DNA from: Flavobacterium sp. I3-2
GTDB lineage: Bacteria; Bacteroidota; Bacteroidia; Flavobacteriales; Flavobacteriaceae
Assembly (NCBI RefSeq): GCF_013389595.1
Contig: NZ_CP058306.1
Coordinates: 3,410,001-3,474,000 of the forward strand
Length of the DNA: 64,000 nucleotides
Direction of reading: 5' to 3'
Below, one piece after another: positions 1 through 9,924 of the stretch (position 1 is the first letter of the stretch; every line of letters begins with the position of its first letter). Position numbers and translations under genes: made by a program. The notes beneath the pieces are model-generated. The model did not search any database, had not been told where the DNA came from, and saw nothing but the letters and a program-made list of their open reading frames with translations.

Positions 1-123
1 CTCTTTCAAATTAAAACACTTATAGTTTGTAGTTTTTATTGCAAGTTATTTTTATAAATATTTTTTAATAAATGTGCATAAATTTACAAGTTAGAAAGTA
101 ATTGAAAAAAAGACAACCTGTTT

Positions 124-405
124 ATGATGGAATATCTACGAAATCGAAAATTAGCTGGCTTTATTGCGTTTTTATATGTTGGTTTGGGTACTTTATCTGT
201 TTGTTCCATTTATCCAGCAGATCCGCTTTATGGCAATTGGTCTTTGTATGGTTTACTTATATCTTTACCTGTATCTGCGGTAAGTTTTGGATATCGATTT
301 GCTGAATCTAAAATTATTTATCCCGTTTTTATTATTCAATTTGCAATGTTTCTTTTGACATTTTTAATTTTGTCAGTATTTATAAAACCAAAGAAAAATA
401 AATAA
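124..405 (+). CDS. small predicted membrane protein
   Basis: I do not recognise the family. The 93-residue product has three hydrophobic stretches, at about residues 10-30, 40-57 and 65-87, separated by short polar loops, and ends in a basic tail (KPKKNK). This fits a small inner-membrane protein with three helices. Two ATG codons are adjacent at 124 and 127 and either could be the start. A shorter overlapping frame has no such organisation. The gene faces the DUF417 gene convergently. The first 120 bases of the window are AT-rich and contain nothing else I can name. Confidence 0.5.
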   Translation: MMEYLRNRKLAGFIAFLYVGLGTLSVCSIYPADPLYGNWSLYGLLISLPVSAVSFGYRFAESKIIYPVFIIQFAMFLLTFLILSVFIKPKKNK

Positions 406-535
406 TCATTGATTTAATAAACTAAACAAGTCACAATTTATAAACAACCTTTTTAATCATTGTAAAAGTTTTGCAAATTTTAGGTATTGATGAAAATATC
501 TTTTTTTAAATAAGAGAAGTAGTTATAATTTTGAT

Positions 536-1156
536 TTATAAAATATCTTTTTTAACTCGTACTAATTTTGTAGCTGAATCTGAAGCTATTAATAATCCAC
601 CTGCTAACATAATTACGTCCTTTAAAACCAAACGACCTGCACCCGATAAATAAGGAAAACCGAAATGTGGAGTTGAAAAATCGCCACCTAAATTAGGAAC
701 ATAAACCTCTGGTGTTGTTATCAGAAAAGATAAAGTAACTAAAGACATACAAAAAGTTAGTAAACCTCCCCATAAACCGATTTTAGGAAACCAAATACCT
801 AACAAAACAAGTAAACCAATACTTAAAATTACAGTTCCTAAAATATAAGAAAATGCATAAGTACCATTTTGTTTATGCCAATCAATATTTTGTTGAACGA
901 CCTTACCTTCTGGATTTTTATAAAGTGTATATTCCTTCATATTTTTTTGACTTTCATTGTTTACATAAACATTTGACTTTTTGTAAAAAAAACTCATTAC
1001 TGGACTATTGCTTACAAAAGGTACAATACCATCAGCTTCATAAGGAAAGGCTTTTAAACCACCAATCCAAGCCATTACAATAAAAATTGCAACTCGTAAG
1101 GTATTAAAAAAAATTGATTGGGTATTTGCTAAAATTTGTAATAAGGTTTGCATCAT
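536..1156 (-). CDS. DUF417 family (YkgB/RclC-like) membrane protein
   Basis: 206 residues with four hydrophobic segments, at about 15-35, 98-122, 128-150 and 172-192. The opening, with MAWIGGLKAFPYEADGIVPF, is typical of DUF417. This family includes E. coli YkgB/RclC, an inner-membrane protein of the reactive-chlorine response, but its biochemical activity is not established. The loop between the first two helices is longer than I expect and carries a lysine/asparagine-rich insert at about 55-95. An AraC-type regulator lies 70 nt upstream on the same strand, an arrangement that recalls rclR next to rclABC. A role in oxidant or electrophile stress is an inference from that context. Confidence 0.75.
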   Translation of the reverse strand: MMQTLLQILANTQSIFFNTLRVAIFIVMAWIGGLKAFPYEADGIVPFVSNSPVMSFFYKKSNVYVNNESQKNMKEYTLYKNPEGKVVQQNIDWHKQNGTYAFSYILGTVILSIGLLVLLGIWFPKIGLWGGLLTFCMSLVTLSFLITTPEVYVPNLGGDFSTPHFGFPYLSGAGRLVLKDVIMLAGGLLIASDSATKLVRVKKDIL

Positions 1157-1226
1157 GATATATTTAGATGCAAAAGTCTTATATTCTATTGGGGAAATAA
1201 ATGTCTATTTACGTTATAAAAATGTA

Positions 1227-2036
1227 TTATTTCGCTACAATAGATATACCTACCTCATCACGGTAATGTTTGGGTGAGATACCTACTTCATTTTTAAAAT
1301 ACTTACTAAAATGAAATTCATCCGAAAAGCCTAATTCAAATGCTATTTCATTTATGTTTTTGTATGTAAGATGAAGTAATTTCTTTGCTTCTAAAATTAA
1401 ACGTTCTTTAATCAAAATACTTGGTGGTTTTCCATAAATTGATTTTACTTTTTTGCTAAAAGCATCGTTAGTGAGATGGAATTGTTCGGCATAAAATGAA
1501 ATGTTTCTGTTTTCTGTAAAATGCTGTTCAATTAAAAGCTTAAAATCAAACAATTCATCATTTTTAAAATTTGAACGCGCTGCTTTAGAAAGAAGTTTTT
1601 GTTTACTACATAATGCCAAAATTAATTGTAAATACGTTTTTTTTAAAGATATGTCATACGATTGAGTCAAATCTTGTAATGAATCAATTTTTGAGAAAAT
1701 ATGTTCAATCTCTAAAAACTCATTTTCTGATAAATAAACGTATGGAGTTTCATAAATATTATTAAATAAAATACCATTACAAGCAACTTCTTTTTTATGA
1801 TATTCTATACAATAAAAATCGGCATGAAATGAAAGAGCACATACGTTTAAACCTTCAAATAGACGAAAATTCTGATAAGGACTTAGGAAAACTATATGAT
1901 TTGAAGATACAGAATAATCAACTAAATCAATGCTAAATTTTGCCTCGCTTTTAAACAAAAGAATTTGATATAGATTTGAGCGCAAGTCAAAAGATGTACT
2001 ATTTCTTTTAATATAAATAATCTGTTCTGTTTTCAT
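1227..2036 (-). CDS. AraC-family transcriptional regulator
   Basis: 269 residues. The C-terminal third is a standard AraC double helix-turn-helix: one helix pair around NISFYAEQFHLTNDAFSKKV and the second around NINEIAFELGFSDEFHFSKY, then the family tail GISPKHYR. The N-terminal half is a cupin-like sensor with a conserved segment, CIEYHKKEVAC, followed by LFNNIYETPYVYL. The same Cys-x3-His-x2-Glu-x2-Cys spacing occurs in the AraC paralogue at 45784-46611, which suggests a shared effector mode (redox or metal; inference). The gene precedes the DUF417 gene on the same strand and probably controls it. The AT-rich 165 bp upstream separate it from the P-type ATPase gene. Confidence 0.88.
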   Translation of the reverse strand: MKTEQIIYIKRNSTSFDLRSNLYQILLFKSEAKFSIDLVDYSVSSNHIVFLSPYQNFRLFEGLNVCALSFHADFYCIEYHKKEVACNGILFNNIYETPYVYLSENEFLEIEHIFSKIDSLQDLTQSYDISLKKTYLQLILALCSKQKLLSKAARSNFKNDELFDFKLLIEQHFTENRNISFYAEQFHLTNDAFSKKVKSIYGKPPSILIKERLILEAKKLLHLTYKNINEIAFELGFSDEFHFSKYFKNEVGISPKHYRDEVGISIVAK

Positions 2037-2201
2037 AATAATATTTAACCAAATTGAGCAATTTATAACTTATTCAAATATCTCTAAACAATTGATGTAA
2101 AAAATATATACAAATATTGATTACTTGAATGAAAAAACTCGACTTAGTATCATTCTTTTAATTTACTTTTAAATTAATGATTAAACTTGTTCCATTATAT
2201 T

Positions 2202-4250
2202 TTAAAATTTCATTCGTTGTATTCGTACAGCATTAAAAATAGCTAACAAAGCCACACCAACATCAGCAAAAACAGCTTCCCACATGGTAGCCAATCCACC
2301 AGCTCCAAGTACAAGCACGATAGCTTTTACACCAAATGCTAAACTTATATTTTGCCAAACAATTTTTTTGGTTTGTTTACCAATTGTTATTGCCATTGGT
2401 ATTTTGCTAGGCATGTCATCTTGGATAACCACATCTGCAGTTTCTATAGTAGCATCACTTCCCAAACCGCCCATAGCAATTCCAACATCACTTATTGCAA
2501 CTACAGGTGCATCATTTACTCCGTCGCCAACAAAAGCAACACTTTTACCTTGTGCTTTGATATCTTTTACTCGATTTACTTTATCTTCGGGTAATAAATC
2601 ACCAAAAGCTTGGTCTATTCCTAACTGATTCGCTACATATTTTACTACTGTACTTTTATCACCGCTCAACATAGTCACTTTGATGTTGAGCTTATGTAAC
2701 AGATTGATTGTTTGTTTTGCGTCTTCTTTGATACTGTCGGCAATTGTAATATAGCCAACAAAGATATTATCATAAGCAACAGCAATAGTCGTATATACAA
2801 TACTGTTAGGGTCAATATTATATTGAATTTCAAATTTATCCATCAACTTGAAATTACCGACCAATAATTTTTTTCCGTTTACAGTTGCTTTAAGTCCATG
2901 CCCTACGATTTCTTCTACGCCATCTAAACGGATTTGATTATCTGGTTTACCAACATATTCATGTATAGCAGTTGCAACAGGATGCGTGCTGTGACTTTCC
3001 AATACATTGACTATTTTCAATATTTCGTACTTATCAAAAGTTGTATCAAATACCACCTCTTGAACTTTAAAAACACCTTCGGTCATTGTTCCTGTCTTGT
3101 CCATAACTACATTTTGAATGCTAGCAAGTGTATCTAAAAAATTACTTCCTTTAAATAAAATACCGTTGCGAGAAGCCGCACCTATTCCGCCAAAATATCC
3201 CAACGGAATACTGATAACCAATGCGCAAGGACAAGAAATAACCAAGAAAATTAAAGCTCTATATAACCATTCTTTAAACTGATAATCAGCAACAAAAAAA
3301 TAGGGAATCAAACAAATAGCTAATGCTAAAAAGACAACAATTGGTGTATAAATCTTAGCAAACTTACGTATAAAGAGTTCTGTTGGTGCTTTTTGAGAAG
3401 TAGCATTTTGAACCAATTCTAAAATCTTACTCAACTTACTATCGGTATATGCTGTGGTAACTTTTATAAGCGCTACCGAATTCAGATTTATCATTCCAGC
3501 CCAAACAGTTTCACCTTTATTTTTTGTGTCAGGTTTACTTTCTCCTGTTAACGCTGAGGTATTGAATGATGCCATATTGGATACTAATTCGCCGTCTAAT
3601 CCTAATTTTTCTCCTGGTTTTAGTTGTATGATTTCTCCAATACTTACAGATTCGGCTTTTACAATTTCAGTTTCGTTATTTCTTAAAACTGTAACTTGGT
3701 CAGGTCTTTGGTCAAGTAAACTCTTGATGTTTGCTTTGGCTCTAGAAACTGCTAAAGTCTGAAATACTTCGCCTATGGCATAGAACAACATAACTGCTAC
3801 AGCTTCAGGGTACTCTCCAATAGCAAATGCACCTATGGTGGCTATACTCATTAAAAAGAACTCTGAAAAAACATCTCCTTTTCTAATACTTTGAATTGCT
3901 TCTTTGATTACAGGTAATCCAACAGGTAAATAAACAACTACATACCAAACGACTCTTACCCAATTAGTAAACCATGTTTGCGGTAACCAGTAATCCATTA
4001 CAATACCAGTTAATAAAAGTACTAAGGAAATAATGGCAGGTAGGAACATTTTGAAAACGTTATCGGTACTTACTGAATGCGAATGGTCGTGCTCATCATT
4101 ATCACTATCTTTATGATGTTTATTTTTTTGAGAACTACAACAATCTTCATCCTGAGACAAATGTTTAGTACCTGTTTGTATGTGTATTTTTTCTTCTTGT
4201 GTACAACATAGCTGTTTGTGTTGTACATTATCTTTATGCTTATGTTTCAT
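2202..4250 (-). CDS. P1B-type heavy-metal ATPase (Zn/Cd/Pb exporter)
   Basis: Inner-membrane cation exporter that couples ATP hydrolysis to metal export. From the start chosen here the protein has 682 residues. It has a Cys/His-rich cytosolic N-terminus (LCCTQEEK, DCCSSQKNKH, a His-Asp-Glu run), then the TGE actuator motif, the membrane CPC at about residue 337, the phosphorylation motif DKTGT at about 381, the SHP motif of the N-domain and GDGVNDAP at about 572. CPC with these flanks fits the Zn/Cd/Pb class. The frame is open to 4292, but a TAATTTTG -7 box at 4295-4302 puts transcription start at or past that ATG. The second ATG at 4250 also aligns with the paralogue at 50230-52419. A Fur-family gene lies immediately upstream. 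Confidence 0.9.
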   Translation of the reverse strand: MKHKHKDNVQHKQLCCTQEEKIHIQTGTKHLSQDEDCCSSQKNKHHKDSDNDEHDHSHSVSTDNVFKMFLPAIISLVLLLTGIVMDYWLPQTWFTNWVRVVWYVVVYLPVGLPVIKEAIQSIRKGDVFSEFFLMSIATIGAFAIGEYPEAVAVMLFYAIGEVFQTLAVSRAKANIKSLLDQRPDQVTVLRNNETEIVKAESVSIGEIIQLKPGEKLGLDGELVSNMASFNTSALTGESKPDTKNKGETVWAGMINLNSVALIKVTTAYTDSKLSKILELVQNATSQKAPTELFIRKFAKIYTPIVVFLALAICLIPYFFVADYQFKEWLYRALIFLVISCPCALVISIPLGYFGGIGAASRNGILFKGSNFLDTLASIQNVVMDKTGTMTEGVFKVQEVVFDTTFDKYEILKIVNVLESHSTHPVATAIHEYVGKPDNQIRLDGVEEIVGHGLKATVNGKKLLVGNFKLMDKFEIQYNIDPNSIVYTTIAVAYDNIFVGYITIADSIKEDAKQTINLLHKLNIKVTMLSGDKSTVVKYVANQLGIDQAFGDLLPEDKVNRVKDIKAQGKSVAFVGDGVNDAPVVAISDVGIAMGGLGSDATIETADVVIQDDMPSKIPMAITIGKQTKKIVWQNISLAFGVKAIVLVLGAGGLATMWEAVFADVGVALLAIFNAVRIQRMKF

Positions 4251-4294
4251 TTTTTGTTGTTTTAAGTTGTTTGCTATCGTAGTTTTAATCATTA

Positions 4295-4330
4295 CAAAAT
4301 TAAACAGTGAAACTATGCAATGCTATTGCA
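4295..4330 (-). promoter_or_regulatory. ATPase promoter with Fur-type palindromic operator
   Basis: Reading the minus strand, a TAATTTTG -7 box (4295-4302) is preceded by a perfect interrupted palindrome, TGCAATAGCATTGCA (4316-4330). The palindrome overlaps the last codons and stop of the Fur-family gene. The TTG of the preceding TTTGCAA lies 26 nt upstream of the -7 box. The same spacing, 25 nt, is seen at the other two ATPase-related promoters (52482-52526 and 60779-60823). Metal-dependent repression by the adjacent Fur-type protein is inferred. Confidence 0.6.
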
Positions 4331-4745
4331 AACCTTCATTTAAACAACTCTCACAAATGCCTTTGGCAAATAATTTTATTTCGTCAATTCTGTAATCCAT
4401 CATTTGATTTTGAGGCATCAAAAAATCTTCTTTACAGGTGGTTCTTTTGCAAATTTTGCAATAAAAATGCAAATGCCAGTCTTTATGTGTCTTCTCGTCA
4501 CAACCATCGTCACATAAAATATATTTTGTAGTTGTATTTTCTTGTATGCTATGTGCAATGCCTTTTTCTTCAAAAGTTTTTAACGTTCGGTAAATTGTAA
4601 TTCTATCTGCATTGTAAAAATGATTTTCTATTTGTGACAAAGACAAGGCTTCTTGTTGTTTGTCAAGAAAATCATAAACCAATATGCGCATACTTGTAGG
4701 ATTGGTATTTTTATGCAATAACTTTTGCTCTATATCTTTTTTCAT
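4323..4745 (-). CDS. Fur-family metalloregulator
   Basis: 140-residue DNA-binding repressor. The N-terminal winged helix includes NPTSMRILVYDFL and the recognition segment DRITIYRTLKTFEEKG. The C-terminal dimerisation domain has the HLHFYC metal motif and two structural Cys pairs, CKIC and CESC, which usually hold zinc. Its stop lies inside the palindrome that fronts the Zn/Cd ATPase gene, so regulator and transporter are adjacent in the order Fur, operator, ATPase. The same order recurs at 60346-61298. That context makes a zinc-responsive (Zur-like) role more likely than iron control, but the specificity cannot be read from sequence. The start is ATG at 4745 with no alternative nearby. Confidence 0.88.
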   Translation of the reverse strand: MKKDIEQKLLHKNTNPTSMRILVYDFLDKQQEALSLSQIENHFYNADRITIYRTLKTFEEKGIAHSIQENTTTKYILCDDGCDEKTHKDWHLHFYCKICKRTTCKEDFLMPQNQMMDYRIDEIKLFAKGICESCLNEGLQ

Positions 4746-5193
4746 TGTAATCGGCTTTGATTCTCTTGTTTACTTAATTACCTAATTTGAGTATAGATTT
4801 AAAGTTATGAATAATTCTTTAATTTAATAATATACTCGTACTCGAAACAAATTGCATATTGATTCATTTATTTTACATTACAGTAATTAATCTGAGCACT
4901 TCTATTTAATCAAATCTTAAAAGTTTATTCCATTCAATAGCAATAATTATTTTGTTTTATATTAAACAAACGCGAGACACAAGTTGATACACTTAAAAAA
5001 AATCTAAGGTTAATTGTATATTCTAGCAGTTTTTCATAAATTTAATCGAATTAATAAAAATATTTTTATAATTATCATAATATCAAAATTTATTTTTAAA
5101 TGTTTAGATTCTCCGTAAAAATAGGTTTACTAGTTCAAAAAATCTTAACGCTAATTAAAATTAAACACCTAATAATAAGGTTGATATCGTGAT
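4746..5193. other. intergenic region, no gene seen
   Basis: A 448-bp, very AT-rich spacer between the divergent Fur and ClC genes. It must contain both promoters, but I see no confident -33/-7 pair, no strong hairpin and no reading frame with coding character. Confidence 0.6.
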
Positions 5194-6549
5194 ATGTATA
5201 TTAATGACCAAAAAAAAATATTGATAACAAAAAAATTGCAGCGTTTGCAAGAACGTTCTCCTTTTATTATTCTTTTTTTGGCTGCTATCGTTGGGGCTTT
5301 AACAGGTTTAATAGGTTCATTATTTCAACTTTCACTAAACTTTATTATCAATTGGCATAAAAATTTTTTATCAAATTCATTGATCACATCGGCTTTTATC
5401 AACTATTTTTTAATCTTTTTAATTGCAGCTTTTATGGGAGGTATCGCTTATTATTTGGTTAAAAGATATGCTCCTGAATCAAGCGGTTCTGGTATTCCTG
5501 AAGTTGAAGGTGCTTTAATTGACTTAAGACCTATACGCTGGTGCCGAGTTTTACCTGTCAAATTTTTTGGCGGTTTAGCTGCTCTTGGAAGTGGGATGAT
5601 TTTAGGACGAGAAGGTCCTACCGTTCAAATTGGTGCTAATTTAGGTAAAATGATATCTGATACATGTAAACTTAAAAATAAAGATTCGCAACACACACTT
5701 ATTGCTACAGGCGCAGGTGCAGGGATTACGACAGCTTTTAATGCTCCGCTTGGAGGAATTCTATTTATTATTGAAGAAATGCACGATGAGTTTACCTACA
5801 CAAAAACTTCAATTAAAGCTGTTTTTGTAGGTTGCATTAGTGCATGCTTTACTTATCAACTTATGATAAATTCTGCACCTATCTTAGCTATCCAAATACC
5901 TGATTCTGTACCTTTAAACAGCTTGTGGCTTTTTATTTTACTTGGATTGATTTTAGGTAGTATTGGTTCATTTTCAAATTTTTTAATTTTACGTACCCGA
6001 AGTTTTTTAGCTACTTTCTATAACAAGAATAAATATAATTTTATAATTACAGGAGCACTTTTAGCTGGAAGTTTTGGCTTATTATTTTCACTTATTTCAG
6101 AATTAGCTGGAGATGGTTTTAATATCATTCCTAAAGTAGCAGAAGGATTCTATGCATTTTATCCTTTGCTATTGATTTTTATATTTCGTTTTTTTGCAAC
6201 TGTTTTTTGTTTTGGTTCTGGCGCTCCAGGAGGAATTTTTTCACCTACGATGGCATTAGGAGCAGTAATTGGTGTTTTATTTGGGTTTTTAATTCAACCC
6301 ATTTTTCCACATTATAATATTCATCTAAGTTCATTTACCATATTAGCAATGGCAGGATTATTTGCAGCAACCATTCGAGCTCCACTTACTGGAATTGTAA
6401 TTGTTATGGAAATGACCAATAGTTATATGCTTATTCTACCTTTAATTTTAACGTGTGCCGCTGCAACTTTTATGGCGCAAACACTAGGAGCATCACCTTT
6501 GTATTCAGCCATACTTCAAACTACTTTAAAAAATAATAATAAGAAATAA
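5194..6549 (+). CDS. ClC-family chloride channel / H+/Cl- antiporter
   Basis: 451-residue polytopic membrane protein with the three ClC filter signatures: GSGIPEVEGAL near residue 100, GREGPTVQIG near 138 with the gating glutamate, and GAPGGIFSPTMALG near 342. The EEMHDEF segment around 190 follows the usual ILFIIEE element. It lacks the C-terminal CBS domains found in some members, so it is of the short E. coli ClcA type. The family exchanges chloride for protons across the inner membrane, often for acid tolerance. It stands alone and ends at a bidirectional terminator shared with the convergent AEC gene. Confidence 0.93.
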   Translation: MYINDQKKILITKKLQRLQERSPFIILFLAAIVGALTGLIGSLFQLSLNFIINWHKNFLSNSLITSAFINYFLIFLIAAFMGGIAYYLVKRYAPESSGSGIPEVEGALIDLRPIRWCRVLPVKFFGGLAALGSGMILGREGPTVQIGANLGKMISDTCKLKNKDSQHTLIATGAGAGITTAFNAPLGGILFIIEEMHDEFTYTKTSIKAVFVGCISACFTYQLMINSAPILAIQIPDSVPLNSLWLFILLGLILGSIGSFSNFLILRTRSFLATFYNKNKYNFIITGALLAGSFGLLFSLISELAGDGFNIIPKVAEGFYAFYPLLLIFIFRFFATVFCFGSGAPGGIFSPTMALGAVIGVLFGFLIQPIFPHYNIHLSSFTILAMAGLFAATIRAPLTGIVIVMEMTNSYMLILPLILTCAAATFMAQTLGASPLYSAILQTTLKNNNKK

Positions 6550-6710
6550 TTATTTTACTGTAGACAATACATTTTTTTAAATTCAGAACAATAACAACAA
6601 CTTATTAAGACTATTAGGTTTTGTTTTTATTTTAGTTTAGAACAACCTTATGAAACAAAAATTATTGATATTCCGACATATTATTTTAAATACATAAAAG
6701 TAATAATCAC

Positions 6711-6746
6711 AAAAAACTCGCTTAAAATGATTTAAGCGAGTTTTTT
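6711..6746. terminator. bidirectional terminator
   Basis: Perfect 16-bp stem, AAAAAACTCGCTTAAA paired with its complement at 6731-6746, with the four-base loop ATGA. The A and T tracts flank it symmetrically, so it serves both the ClC gene and the convergent AEC permease gene. Confidence 0.9.
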
Positions 6747-6770
6747 AAATAAATATCTAACAACTAAAAT

Positions 6771-7736
6771 TTAACTACTTAATACTTTAGCAAGATAAAC
6801 CCATGTTGGTGCCGCAATTATAAACCCAATAACACTTACTGCTAGACTCGATGTCGCTTGACGCGTATACACATTGTATTTTCCGGAAATAATTACACCT
6901 GAAAATGCAGGAGGTAAAGCAACAGCTAATACAAGCATTTGAAGTACTAAACTGCTTAAGCCACAAAGTAATCCGACACCTAAGAAAATAGCTGGCATTA
7001 AAACTAGCTTAAAGAATGTATTGTAAGCAATTTCCCAATCAAGCTCGAATTTATAGGCAGCAAGCGTAAGTCCAGCTGCAAAAACAGCTACACTTGAATT
7101 AGCTTGTGCTAATAAACTAAATGTAGGGTCGATTTGAGATGGTAATTTAATACCAACTAATACCAAAAGAACAGCTAATAATGGGGCCCAAACCACAGGT
7201 TGTTTTAAAGAATCTAAAATTGCACTTCCTTGTCCTTTGCTATCTTTAGCCGTCGTTGCACTACTACCTGAATTCAATAAATACAAACCTATTGGAAGTG
7301 TTATCGCATTAACAACAATTGCAACAATTGCAACAACTAATCCGGTTTCAATACCGGTTCCGTAAAGTGGATCAAGAATCGCATAACCTAAGAATCCAAT
7401 AGTTGGAGAACCTGCTACAAGCGCACATACGGCAGATTCTGCTTTTGAACGTTTAAAAAACCATTGCATGCTGTAATAAGACACCATAAATAAAATAACA
7501 AGTCCTACTACAGATATAATTGTTAAAGTTGCATTTTCAAATAACATTTTTCTATCTGCTTTAACAATTGAGATAAATAAGGCTGCTGGTAAAGCATAAT
7601 CTAACACAAGCTTGTTAAATACTTGCGATTGACCTTCTTGAAAAACATTTTTTTTACCACTGATATAACCAATAGCCATAATAACTAAAATGGGAATCAG
7701 ATCAGAAAAAAGCATCTTAGACATAAAATCTTCCAT
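6771..7736 (-). CDS. AEC (auxin efflux carrier) family permease
   Basis: 321 residues in about ten hydrophobic segments with the AEC layout. The N-terminal half has [21 protein letters not shown] and a conserved asparagine/proline segment ([12 protein letters not shown]). The second half begins after a charged loop near residue 165. Bacterial members move organic acids such as malate or malonate. The upstream neighbour on the same strand is an oxalate decarboxylase, which hints at oxalate or formate as substrate (inference). A strong terminator lies between the two, so read-through would be partial, or this gene has its own promoter in the 30 bp before its start. Confidence 0.85.
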   Translation of the reverse strand: MEDFMSKMLFSDLIPILVIMAIGYISGKKNVFQEGQSQVFNKLVLDYALPAALFISIVKADRKMLFENATLTIISVVGLVILFMVSYYSMQWFFKRSKAESAVCALVAGSPTIGFLGYAILDPLYGTGIETGLVVAIVAIVVNAITLPIGLYLLNSGSSATTAKDSKGQGSAILDSLKQPVVWAPLLAVLLVLVGIKLPSQIDPTFSLLAQANSSVAVFAAGLTLAAYKFELDWEIAYNTFFKLVLMPAIFLGVGLLCGLSSLVLQMLVLAVALPPAFSGVIISGKYNVYTRQATSSLAVSVIGFIIAAPTWVYLAKVLSS

Positions 7737-7762
7737 ATATTTTTTATTTAAGTTTATAAAAA

Positions 7763-7806
7763 AACTGATCTAGTAGTAACTTACGTACTATATTACTAGA
7801 TCAGTT
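7763..7806 (-). terminator. rho-independent terminator after the bicupin gene
   Basis: 13-bp arms, AACTGATCTAGTA (7763-7775) and its complement at 7794-7806. On the minus strand these are followed by a run of seven T. It lies between the oxalate decarboxylase and the AEC gene and probably attenuates their co-transcription. Confidence 0.8.
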
Positions 7807-7831
7807 ATCTTTTTAATACATATAAATTCGA

Positions 7832-8962
7832 TTAACCTTTAACGATGGTTTGATATTTTTGACGTAAAGAAGAAATAAATGGTTCTTCAATATCTAAATG
7901 ACCTGTTACAAGATCTTTAGGTGTTAAAGCCAACCAGTTATTTAATGAAACATCGCTATAACGACCTTTATGGAAAACATTTAAAACACGTACTGGTTCT
8001 GTTCCTGTATTTTCGATATAATGAGTTAATGTTCTTGGAACATACCCAACATCACCAGCGACAAAATCAAACGTTCTTGCATTATTTACAGCATCAAAAA
8101 CAGTCATACGTGCTTGGCCGCTAATATAATATTGAAGTTCATCTGCATCTGGATGCCAATGGATTTCTCTCATTCCTCCTGGTTCTAAATCAATGATAAG
8201 CGTTGCAAGATCAGTAACTTCAAAAGTTTGATTATCTACCAATTGAGTTGCGCCACCTTCAAACATTTTTTTAGGTTCTTTTGATGCTTTAAAAACGTAT
8301 TTATTAGTGAAATTTACAGCTCCTAATTCTTTACGTACTTCTTCAAGAGGTCCCGGAACAGGAAGACGGAAAATATATTTTTCACTTACTGGAATTCCAT
8401 CAAATGCACTTTCAGCAACTCCAAAGTTTTTCGCTAATACTTCTTTTGGTGTATGAGCAAAAAGCTCTGTTAGTAATAGTGTTTGGTTTTCAGAAAAATT
8501 ACCATCATTAAATACAAGTACAAACTCAGTTCCTTCCTCTAAGCCTTGAATAGCATGTGGAAATCCTGGAGGTGCGTACCAAAGATCACCTTCTTCTAAA
8601 TCTTCAATTAAAACATTTCTTTGATCATCTATTAAATAAAATCTTACTTTACCTTGAAGGACATAAGCCCACTCACCTTCTTTATGCCAATGAAGTTCAC
8701 GAGTAACACCTGCAGGAAGACGCATATTCACAATAGCCATTTCTTCCATACTTCCCATTTCTCTTTGGGTAACTTCGCGAGCCCAACCACCATCTTCTAA
8801 ACGGTTATGCGCCATAGCAAATGGAAATTTTAAATTTGGAATACCACCATGATCTGTTTCTGGAGGTAACAAAATATCTGGGTTTTGTTTTTCGACTTCT
8901 GGATTACGTGGCCCAACAATATCTGCCCCTTGAGTTCCTCGAATAGGTTGTTCTGTTTTCAT
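7832..8962 (-). CDS. bicupin oxalate decarboxylase family protein
   Basis: 376 residues from the start chosen here, with two cupin domains. Cupin 1 has the metal motif ELHWHKEGEWAYVLQG (around residue 90) and cupin 2 has EIHWHPDADELQYYISG (around 265), each with the His-x-His...Glu...His set that binds manganese. The lid after cupin 1 reads SENQT. B. subtilis OxdC has SENST there, with the glutamate needed for decarboxylase rather than oxidase activity, so conversion of oxalate to formate and CO2 is the best guess. The frame extends upstream to 9013, but ATG at 8962 begins the conserved MKTEQPIRGTQGAD and is preferred. There is no signal peptide, so it is cytosolic. Confidence 0.88.
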   Translation of the reverse strand: MKTEQPIRGTQGADIVGPRNPEVEKQNPDILLPPETDHGGIPNLKFPFAMAHNRLEDGGWAREVTQREMGSMEEMAIVNMRLPAGVTRELHWHKEGEWAYVLQGKVRFYLIDDQRNVLIEDLEEGDLWYAPPGFPHAIQGLEEGTEFVLVFNDGNFSENQTLLLTELFAHTPKEVLAKNFGVAESAFDGIPVSEKYIFRLPVPGPLEEVRKELGAVNFTNKYVFKASKEPKKMFEGGATQLVDNQTFEVTDLATLIIDLEPGGMREIHWHPDADELQYYISGQARMTVFDAVNNARTFDFVAGDVGYVPRTLTHYIENTGTEPVRVLNVFHKGRYSDVSLNNWLALTPKDLVTGHLDIEEPFISSLRQKYQTIVKG

Positions 8963-9424
8963 AATAATTAAAATTTGTTTTTTATAAAAAAAGTGAATTA
9001 CTAATTTAGACAATTTATGCTAAAATCAAAATAATAATCTAAAACATTACACTTTTTAAGATATTTAAAATATAAATTAACTTAAATATTGATATGAAAT
9101 TAAAATTATTCTAAATTAATTATAATGTAAAAAATGAGAAATATTTTGTTTAAAATTGAATACTTAAATCAATTTGAATATTATTTAATCTATCTATATA
9201 GAAGTTTTTATAGTTTAATACATTAATTTATATTCTATTCGTTTATTAAAAATGAATTTCTTTTAGAATTAAAACTTTATTGAATCATTAAATTGTACTC
9301 TAAAAAATCATAACGAAGAATCTTTCTCATTTTGATTATCTTTATATTTAATAACTTATTCGTTCTACTTTAGAATTACCTAGTTCGGATAGAAAACAAG
9401 TACTAATTATAAATAGTATAATTT
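8963..9424. other. intergenic region, no gene seen
   Basis: About 460 bp of low-complexity AT-rich DNA between the divergent bicupin and SRPBCC genes. I see no coding frame on the + strand and no strong hairpin. A 178-residue frame antisense to the SRPBCC gene enters it but has no coding character. Confidence 0.55.
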
Positions 9425-9865
9425 ATGAAACTAGTTATAAATGCATCCATACAGATCCAAAAACCAATAAACGAAATCTTTGAAGCTCTTGTTAATCCGG
9501 AGAAAATGACACAATATTTCATTTCTGAAAGTACTGGAAAATTAGAAGAAAATAAAGAAGTTAAATGGAAATGGCCCGAATTTCCGGAACACGAATCTAT
9601 CGTCAACAATATAAAAATTGTCGAAAACGTTAGCGTTTCTTTTGTATGGGACAATAACACAACCGTTAAAATTTGTTTAGAAGAACAAGCAGATAAATCT
9701 GTTGTTGTAAGAGTTTCGGAAGGTGAAAAAGAATTGAACGACCAAAATTTAGAATGGTTTAGCGGAAATACGTTTGGCTGGGCAAATTTTCTAGCTTGTT
9801 TAAAAGCGTATTTGGAATATGGTATTAATCTGCGTAAAGGTGCCTTTGAGTTTATGCGTTCGTAG
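9425..9865 (+). CDS. SRPBCC / AHSA1-like domain protein
   Basis: 146 residues forming one START-like (SRPBCC) domain. It opens with IQIQKPINEIFEALVNPEKMTQYF and closes with NTFGWANFLACLKAYLEYG, matching the first strand/helix pair and the long C-terminal helix of the AHSA1 family. The fold binds small hydrophobic ligands, but no specific ligand can be read here. There is no signal peptide, so it is cytosolic. It is monocistronic: a 400-bp AT-rich region lies before it and a terminator after it. Confidence 0.8.
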   Translation: MKLVINASIQIQKPINEIFEALVNPEKMTQYFISESTGKLEENKEVKWKWPEFPEHESIVNNIKIVENVSVSFVWDNNTTVKICLEEQADKSVVVRVSEGEKELNDQNLEWFSGNTFGWANFLACLKAYLEYGINLRKGAFEFMRS

Positions 9866-9924
9866 TTTTTTAAAACTTTTGAAAACAAAATTATTTCAAA
9901 ATTATATAAATAAATATCAAAACA

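Noticed and set aside
102..305. 67-codon frame starting at a TTG
   Set aside because: It is out of phase with the membrane protein at 124-405, uses a weak start and has no recognisable pattern.
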